A stretch of 64,000 nucleotides of DNA, from assembly GCA_963682055.1 (NCBI GenBank), contig OY821747.1, positions 12,512,258 through 12,576,257 on the forward strand, given 5' to 3'. This stretch comes from Primula veris. Its lineage: Eukaryota; Streptophyta; Magnoliopsida; Ericales; Primulaceae. The position numbers were made by a program, and so were the translations under genes. How positions within the stretch are numbered: the first letter of the stretch is position 1; each line of letters opens with the position of its first letter. Below the pieces are notes generated by a model. That model saw only the letters and a list, made by a program, of their open reading frames with translations, ran no database searches and was not told the DNA's origin. This document shows positions 56,801-64,000 of this stretch, piece by piece.

Positions 56801-59786
56801 TAGCAATTATTACCGCTCTGTGCTGGACGGACACCTTTCTGCTCCTTTGAGCTATGGGCTTGTACTCGGCATTTACGCTGAGGTGGTGGCATGCTGTTTT
56901 CGGATCTAGATCGGGCATGTCTTTGGGGCTCCAAGCGAACTTATCGATGTTGCTGAAGAGGAACACTTCTAGCTCCTTGGATTCCTCTTTAGAAAGGCTA
57001 TCTCCGATGAGGAAGTAGTGCTCCTCATCCGTATCCGGGATATACACCTTTCGGAGTGTTTCTCCGACTTGTTCTTCAACGACCCTCTCAGCTCGTGCTA
57101 TTTGGTCAATCAGCTTCCCTGCGCTTGTAGGCTGTTCGACAACTACAAGTTGTCTCTTCAACGTAGCGGTGATGTCTTCACAGCGTCTTGAATCCTCCTG
57201 ACATCCTCAGGCTGTCTCGATCTCCCCCTTGGCATTAGGGTATTTCACCTTCTGGTGGTAAGTGGAAGGTATCGCCCGCATAGCATGAAGCCACGGTCGG
57301 CCTAAGATCGCATTGTGGCCGGAATTATCATTGACCACTAAGAACTCCACGGGGACAGATACGGATCCCGTGGTAACATTTAGGACGATCTTTCCCAATG
57401 GTTTAGTCGTCTCTGAGATGAACCCGATCAGGGTGACGTCAGTGGGCTGTAGGTCTTGCAATTTGAGCTCCATCTTGTCAAAGAGCTCTTTGTACATGAT
57501 ATCACAAGAGGCTCCTTGGTCGACAAGCACTCTACTGACGGTGTCTATGCCGATCTGGACGCGTAGGTTAATGGTGTCCCCGTGAGGGTATATCACCCCT
57601 TCTTCATCAAGATCTGAGAAAGAAATGGGTGGGTGTTTCTGCGGCATGCATTGCCGCTTTGAGGTCGACGCCTGCGAAGCTTTAGCTACTTGCCCAAAGT
57701 GGGCCAGCTGCCGTTGTTGGGACCGATCTCCCCCGGTGCTCTTGGGCCTTGTCAAGTGGACAACGTTGATCGTTTTGCCTTGTCGGTTGTCCGTTCCCTC
57801 GATGACTAGCTTCTTGCCTTTGTCTCTAGCGCCTTTGATAAATTTATTGAGCAATCCCGCGTCTCCCCACGCATTCATCTTCCACCGCAGGTTTCGGCAA
57901 TGCTCGGTGAGATGGCCGTAATCCTCATGATAGGCGTAGAAGAGCTTGGTATCTCTGGAATCCGGGAGGGAGTGGATTGGTTCGGGTCGGGAATACCAAC
58001 TTTCTCTGCATATATCCTTTAGGATATCTTCGGCAGAAAGATTGAAAGTGTACCTCAACTCGACCGGTTCATAACGCCTCTGGCGTTCCCTTTCTGGCCC
58101 ATGACCTTGCTGAGGTGGTTTGGGCGGCGTTGGGTAGGCCATTCGGAGCGGCTTGGGCTCGGGCTCGGGCTCTATGGGTCTGTATTCCCTTCGCTGAACC
58201 TTGGGACCCTTGTCCCGTTTGGATTGGGGGACTGGTTCCCCATGATTGTTCTTGGCTCTCTTACGGTCCACTTGCGCTTCCCGGACCGTCTCTCTTCTTG
58301 GTGGAGCCCGGTTGAGGACTCGCATCTCTTCATTTTTATCATTAAGGTGAGTGCAATAGGCTAGAAGGGCGTCAGTGGTCGGAAAATTCTTGCCGATGAA
58401 CTTCCTTCTCGCCCAATAGCCGCTGGGGATAGAGTTGATGAAGTTCTGGATGGCTATGTTATTGGCGTACTGTAGGATCTGGTTTGCCACGTCGATGAAG
58501 CGTATGCAGTAGTCCTGGAGCCTCTCATTGGGTAACATAGCCATTTTTAGAAGGGTTTCAATGTTAACCTTCTTTTTCCTATGAGCGGCGTACCGGGTTG
58601 AATATGCACGGAGGAGCTCAGCCCAGCTTCGTATGGATCCCCGTGGTAGATTATGATACCACGACGACGCCTCCTGACCCAAGCTGTTCTTAAAAAATTT
58701 GCACATCAGTGCACTATCGTCACTCCATAACTCCATCCTTGTTTTGTAATGTCGGAGGTGATCGATGGGGCAGCTCCTTCCATCATATAGTCTGAATTCG
58801 GGGATGACAAACCCCGCAGGATTGCGGTACCGAGTTATCTGATCGGTACATGGAATCTCTTGGCATACGTCCCAAGCCTGTTGGAACGCTTCATCCGGTG
58901 CCGAGTAGTGAGGGGCGTATCCCCCATATGGGTGTTGTGGATAGTAACCGACTATGACCCTGTGGTCGCCGTTCCTCCCATTGTTCGGATTTCTGTCGAG
59001 GTCAGGTAGAGGAGGAGCGCCTTGGTGATCGTAGACCGTCGGGGTTATCCTCGGGATGGGTTCTCCTTATTTCGGCATCCTCGTATCATGAGGTCGGCCC
59101 ATCGCTGCCATCGCTGCTCGGTAAGCAGAATCTTCTGCTTCCCGTCGAGTATCGGTTTGCGTGTTTGTCGGTTGGATGGGCAGTATCGTGATGCCGGCCT
59201 CTGCCATGGCCGACATGCATGCCTCTAGCTGGGCTTGTAGCAGGGCATTACGTTTTTCTGCGGCCCGAGCCAGTGCGGCCGTAGTACTATCCTGTCGAAC
59301 AGGGGTTTGTAGTTCCACAGTGTACGGCGTAATTATCCGCGGTGGGAAGGGTGGATATGGGACTACCTGTTCTAGTATGGGGTCGTCGGGCATGCCATAC
59401 CGGTGGTTTTCGTTCGTCTGAAAACGAACCCGTTGGGGACTGGAGTTGACCGAGGCTACTGGCTGAGGGGCCTTTGAGCTTGGCCCTGCATTATTGGGGT
59501 GGCGGTTGTCTAGCAAGAGTGTCCCCGCATGCCTAGTCGCGGATGGCGCTCGTTCCGCCCCCGTGTCCGTAGGGTTTTCGTCGACAAGACCGTCGATCTG
59601 AGGGGGATGGTCGGTTTGTTGTTCTGTTTGGACGTTAGAGACGGTACGTCGAGATCCAACCTGAAGCGCTTCGTAGCGGTCTCTGATGTTGAGGAGATGC
59701 GCTAACACGTCTTTGTGGACTGGGATTTCCTGGTTTGTCGATGTGCCTACTTCTTCTGGGCGAGTTTCTTCGTTGGTGTTTGCCAT
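53832..59786 (-). pseudogene. gag-pol polyprotein of the Tat element, one frame with five nonsense codons
   Basis: One frame of 1,985 codons. Gag (59786 to about 57700) contains FKNSLGQEASSWYHNLP. The protease follows (VDQGASCDIM near 57510, ILGRPWLHAM near 57275). RT is about 56800-56000 with YIDDMVVKS near 56390. A Ty3-type RNase H is followed by a second RNase H-like domain (LVDGSSTKDGSGAG, about 55600-55200). The integrase has a zinc finger (HEGSCGAH...CDKCQ) and a DDE core with ADNGTQF and GNGQAE. In-frame stops are at 59069-59067, 57209-57207, 54911-54909, 54638-54636 and 53963-53961; the last falls where relatives have Trp. I found no frameshift. It cannot make a full polyprotein as it stands. 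Confidence 0.92.
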
Positions 59787-59846
59787 TTGTTGCTCGTCTG
59801 GTAGAACGTTGGTGTTCGATTTCGAAGCTAGTTGGGAACTAGATGA

Positions 59847-59864
59847 TTCCCGGAGACGGCGCCA
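59847..59864 (-). other. primer-binding site, tRNA-Asp type
   Basis: On the - strand TGGCGCCGTCTCCGGGAA begins two bases after the 5' LTR. It resembles the TGGCGCCGTTGCCGGGG site of Athila/Tat elements, complementary to the 3' end of tRNA-Asp. Confidence 0.8.
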
Positions 59865-59866
59865 TT

Positions 59867-60419
59867 TGACAAAGCCATAACTCTGGTCGGTAGCGTTAGG
59901 CTTTTCAACAATAATATATAATGAATTGACAATAAACGATGAACACTTCTTGATCTTTATTATTATTCGGCAATTGCCATTGTTCGGACTACAATTCTAT
60001 CACTGTATTTATGCTCGGATTCGCTGCTCGATCCGGAACGTGATCTTTCTCTTCTCTTCGGTGCTCGGTTCTCGATCTTGCTCGGTTTGGCTATTGATGT
60101 GATACGTTCTGACGAGTTTTTATCTTTTCTCTCCTTCTCTCTATATTTTTTAGATATGTTTTTTGGTCCCTTTCTTAGGGGGGATATTTGGCTATTTATA
60201 GGCAATTATGCCTCCTAGGATGTTGACAAATGTTTCCATCTCATGGGATTTTTCAGACATGGGTCCCTATTTAAGTGGACTTGAACTTTTAGTAATATCC
60301 ACTCTTATTCTCAAAGAAAGGCATGTGATAGCCCATTCAAGCATTGGATACCCCTTTATGATGGGTGGGTCGATTCGTATCCGAATAGAATATTCGGGTC
60401 TAATTTTTATGTTCTATCA
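59867..60419 (-). repeat. 5' LTR of the Tat element (553 bp)
   Basis: Direct repeat of 42863-43414, followed by the TATAT duplication, which runs into a short TA microsatellite (60420-60440). Confidence 0.93.
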
Positions 60420-60440
60420 TATATATATATATATATATAC

Positions 60441-61308
60441 CGGTAAATACATGCATACGTTGTGAGCCTGTCAGCGATGGCCGATGGGGTGCATTTTTTT
60501 TATATAAAAAAAATTAAATAATTAGTTATTGACAGTTTTTTTTCTAAATTTTAAAAGTATTTTCGAAATTTTATATAGGTTGGTAATTATTAAAAGTTTT
60601 TGGGTTTTTTTCCTAAAGAAATGGAAACATTTTAGGATAACAAATGCAAATCAAAGAATAAACAAAATGATTTCACAAAAGTATTCGATCAATTAAAATG
60701 ATTTCACAAACGTATTCAATCAATTAAAAGGATTTCACAAAAGTATTCAATCAATTAAGATTTAAAAAGATTTCAACCACTTGTGAAGTTGACATTGCAT
60801 GAATTTAAATTATGTTAAATAAAAAGCATAAAACATATCAATCCACAATTTTATCCATATACCTTGTATTCTAAAGAAAGAGAGAAGTCAACAATGTGTG
60901 AGAGGAGCGGTAAAAGTAGCTGGTAAACTTTACTCTTCACAGTCCCTCTTTTTATATATAGAGATTAAACTGCTATATTTCTGAATTACAGTTTGCGATA
61001 TTTTTACAAGATTTTCTAATCTACAGAAAGGTTCCTCTGCAAATCCCAATAAGAAAAAAAAAAAATGATGCCGCCTCATATGGTAAGGCTTATTTTTTTT
61101 CTAGCCACAATGATTGTTCGTCGTAACAGTTGCTCCTTTGCGTAAAAAATGCTATTCGCACTACTGTTACACTACTAAACTGGATAGATATTCTGAAACG
61201 GGGTAAGATAAGTGTATTAATTTGCCCTTTACAGGTACGACACTTTTTCCGTTACAGGAAGTGTCAGATAGTAAAGACGGAGTAGTTCAGAAATACACAT
61301 TGATGAAT
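60441..61308. other. spacer after the Tat element
   Basis: AT-rich. Near 60680-60760 a 40-bp unit (ATTTCACAAAAGTATTCAAT) is repeated about three times. No gene until the carboxypeptidase stop codon. Confidence 0.6.
60968..61085. repeat. dispersed repeat, copy 2
   Basis: Same orientation as 40917-41030, about 80% alike by eye, from CTGCTATATTTC to ATGATGCCGCCTCATA. The flanks of the two copies are unrelated. Confidence 0.7.
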
Positions 61309-63890
61309 TTATTGTTGGAAAAGAAGAAGATCATCATGATATTTTGTAATCCATCCTTGAATAACTTCAACCTCTTTCTTCCGTTGCTCGATTAACCAAA
61401 TTGGATCACTTTGCTTTGCTGTTAAAATATCCAAGCAATGAGATCCTGCAGTTTAAGACTTCCCTTGTTAGCTTAGATGAGTAAGTTGCACAATTGTGTC
61501 TTTTAGAACAGAAATACAATAACATACTTATACAGTTATAAGTCGATAAAGCTTCATGCATTTTCCCCATCAAGGAAGCAAAAACAAGGATAATGGGTTC
61601 AACAAGGATTAATTGGTATCCGCGAATCGCCGATTAATTTTAAGTTCTTTGTTGATCTATTTACATCGAAAAACTTGATTACATTTACTTCTTCGTCCAA
61701 AAATTAACTACAACTAACTCTATAACCACCAGCAGTACTTTTGGCAACCAATTAGCCTTCGGCAGCACCTTCTTAGTAATTAGATTTTTTGCTGAAGACT
61801 ATGCCGTTAATATGTTTTGGCCAGGAGACGACGTTAATCATAAATTCAAGAAATTCCTTAAAAGTTACTGAACACGCAAATCCTTGATTCATTTAAATTA
61901 AGTGGGAATTGGATAAAGAATTGATCTAGAAGCAGCAATTTCAAACAATAGGAACATCTTGATATTGGAGAAAATGATCAATAGGTACATATGAATGCTA
62001 CTTAATTAGAGAAAAGTAAATACATAAAAACAGTATTAAAGATAGGTACATATTAATTATTATATACCCACCCTACCATTTGAGCTATCATCTCTCTCAT
62101 GTACACATGCATTATAAAAACTTACCATTTTTAGGAAAAATTGGACTTAAATAAAACATAAAAACTTACCATATTTTAAGCCATAAACATAATAAGTTAA
62201 TGTGAGATAGGTATATTCCGTTGTTTCTGTATTATATTATGAAGACAATTGCCCTGTAATGTTTGAGAAGACGAAATTATTTGTGTGATCATTAATTTTT
62301 GTCTTTGCTAAAAGTACAAAGAAACATATTTAGTTTTATGCTAAATATATTACATGATGCTACAACACACGTTACATGATGCTACTACATATGCTACATG
62401 ATTCTACTATACACGCTATATGATGCTAATACATAAGATACAAGATGCTACTACATATACGACATGATGCTATTATATATGCTACTAAATGATTCTACTA
62501 TATACGATACATGGTGGTCCTACATACGATACAGGATGCTACTACACATAATACATGATGGTACTATATGATTCTACTATATATACTATATGATGTTACT
62601 ACATATACTACATGATACTAATATATATACTAAATGATGCTATTACATATCATATGCTACTACACAGTTACATGATGTTAGTACATAATATATATACAAG
62701 ATACTACTACATATACGACATGATGCTACTATATATGCTATTAAATGATTCTACTACATATGCTATAACATGATACTACACATGCTACATGATGCTACCA
62801 CATATAATAAATGATATTACCACAAAGTCTAAATATATGATTCTACTACATATGCACTAGATGATTCTACTATTAATTAGGGAGTGCTTTGTGGTAAATT
62901 AGCTCTTAGTTATGAAATACCATTCAAAAAACGGAAACTAAAGATGCTAATATTAATTATAGGGAGTGATTTATGGTAAATTTGTCTTTTAGGTTATTGG
63001 AAGTGATATTTTGTTTGATATTGAAAGATGTTGCCTAATGAAGCACAAGTGTATTATAGTCTTCTAAAATTATATATCTATCAAATATTTAAAAAAAAAA
63101 TAATAAGAATTCAGCCTTTTGGAGATTAAGCTTCTTTTTATGTACGAATTAGTAATTCTCCCATAATATTGTTTATTGTATCACTGAATTTACACAATCC
63201 TAGGTTTAAAACAGAAAGAAATAAGTAACATACCATTTTTTGTAGCAATGGCAACGAGCGTTTCTGATATATCTTCCAGTACCCTACAATTGACGACAAT
63301 TTATTAAGGAAACCAAAAAAAAATTGTATTATAAACGTAAGTAACAGAAATGAAGTGTAAATAGATTAATTATGAACAGATAATTTACCCTGCACTACTG
63401 TAAGGATCGACGAGGCCGTTTGAGAAAATGATGTTGCTGCCAAAATTTTGAAGTACTTTCTTTATGTCCTGAAAATTGACATCAAAAAAGATTATTTCAT
63501 CATATTAATGTTTTGATAATATATTAACTTTTTCATTAGAAGGAACTTTTTTTCTCCAAGCGATAGTCATTCATATTTCAGTTTTGAACTCATTCATACT
63601 TAATGATCACGTTTATCATCGAAAACAACTTGTATGAAATGATAAAGTTGTTCTCAATGATAAATTGTTAATGAACTTTTTTACAATTTGACAACAAACT
63701 CAGTTTTCAAATCTAGTAGTTTTAAAGAGTTTACCTGGCCTCCGTAATTAGTAGTTATCCAATGAGGCCGAGGTGCAACACCATACATTTTCTTGCAATC
63801 CGATATAAAAATGTTTAAGTCGAAAGGTGCTGGAGGGAACATAGTATCATTTACGCCACGGCCAATGGGCATCACCATCTCACTGCATGT
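61309..63890 (-). CDS. serine carboxypeptidase S28 family (lysosomal Pro-Xaa carboxypeptidase-like), C-terminal part
   Basis: Four exons of a gene whose 5' part lies beyond the right edge: 63890-63735, 63468-63389, 63283-63234 and 61445-61309 (stop TAA), all GT-AG, giving 140 residues. Motifs [10 protein letters not shown] and [10 protein letters not shown], then [14 protein letters not shown] with the catalytic Asp, and NGSHCLDI with the catalytic His, match the C terminus of S28 peptidases, which cleave residues after proline in the vacuole or secretory path. The catalytic Ser must lie in the missing exons. The intron between the last two exons is 1.8 kb and carries a minisatellite. The final residues LLLFQQ are followed directly by the stop. 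Confidence 0.88.
62335..62880. repeat. about 22-bp minisatellite (ACATGATGCTACTACATATG type)
   Basis: Some 24 degenerate copies of a unit close to CTACATGATGCTACTACATATG fill part of the last intron of the carboxypeptidase gene. Confidence 0.85.
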
Positions 63891-64000
63891 CTGCGTATAT
63901 AAGCATACAAGAATCATTATTAAAAGAATAGACATTCAAAAACTAGTATATCTCTTCATTTTAGTCTGATATTAGTATTTGCAAATACAAAATTCTTAAT

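Larger units (their letters stand above)
42863..60419 (-). mobile_element. Tat-lineage Ty3/gypsy retrotransposon, 17.6 kb, with antisense gene cluster
   Basis: LTRs at 42863-43414 and 59867-60419 start TGACAAAGCC and end TCTATCA on the + strand, and TATAT flanks both outer ends (42858-42862, 60420-60424). The - strand polyprotein has gag, protease, RT, RNase H followed by a second RNase H-like domain, and integrase; the double RNase H and the tRNA-Asp-type primer site mark the Tat lineage. About 10.4 kb between pol and the 3' LTR carry two tandem arrays and genes on the opposite strand. Tat elements are known to carry extra antisense frames and repeats there (for example Retand and Grande), but usually far fewer. 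Confidence 0.93.

Overview
This is a plant nuclear window, from a eudicot and probably an asterid (inference). The evidence is long AT-rich spacers, genes split by GT-AG introns, plant-only families (an AHK1-type osmosensing histidine kinase and an S1 self-incompatibility homologue), plant Stowaway, CACTA, Mutator-like and hAT-like elements, and two large Ty3/gypsy LTR retrotransposons. I saw no rRNA, tRNA or CRISPR.

Layout. Bases 1-9350 are gene-poor and hold minisatellites and small DNA transposons. An AHK1-type hybrid histidine kinase gene runs 9437-26346 on the + strand. Its 14 exons join into an open 1,184-codon frame although intron 3 carries a 10.2-kb Tekay-type chromovirus (11311-21466) inserted antisense, with 5-bp target duplications and a tRNA-iMet primer site. 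Converging on it from the - strand is a TRM5-type tRNA (guanine37-N1)-methyltransferase gene (27071-34745, 11 exons). All its exons join in frame only if exon 4 ends at a TT rather than GT donor. Next come an hAT-like element, a Stowaway MITE, a Mutator-like element with a perfect 9-bp target duplication and nested inverted arms (38254-39374), and an intact small secreted S1-homologue gene (40306-40722).

Bases 42863-60419 are one 17.6-kb Tat-lineage Ty3/gypsy element: 552/553-bp LTRs, TATAT target duplications and a tRNA-Asp-type primer site. Its gag-protease-RT-RNaseH-integrase frame (59786-53832, - strand) is broken only by five in-frame stops. Between the end of pol and the 3' LTR lie about 10.4 kb that retrotransposition does not need. 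They hold two tandem arrays (132-bp and about 73-bp units) and a row of about eight genes on the opposite (+) strand, mostly short coiled-coil proteins, six with a TATA box 58-104 bp before the ATG. The largest (48115-50670) has GT-AG introns, an open 657-codon frame, and a telo-box plus an E2F-type site in its leader. This antisense gene cluster is the most unusual part of the window.

Bases 60425-64000 hold the last four exons of a serine carboxypeptidase S28 (lysosomal Pro-Xaa carboxypeptidase-like) gene on the - strand. Its 5' part lies beyond the window, and a 22-bp minisatellite sits in its large intron.

The cellular genes do not form a pathway and sit as separate islands among transposons. 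Both LTR elements have aged mainly by transition-type nonsense changes rather than frameshifts, with about 3% divergence between LTRs where I compared them by eye.
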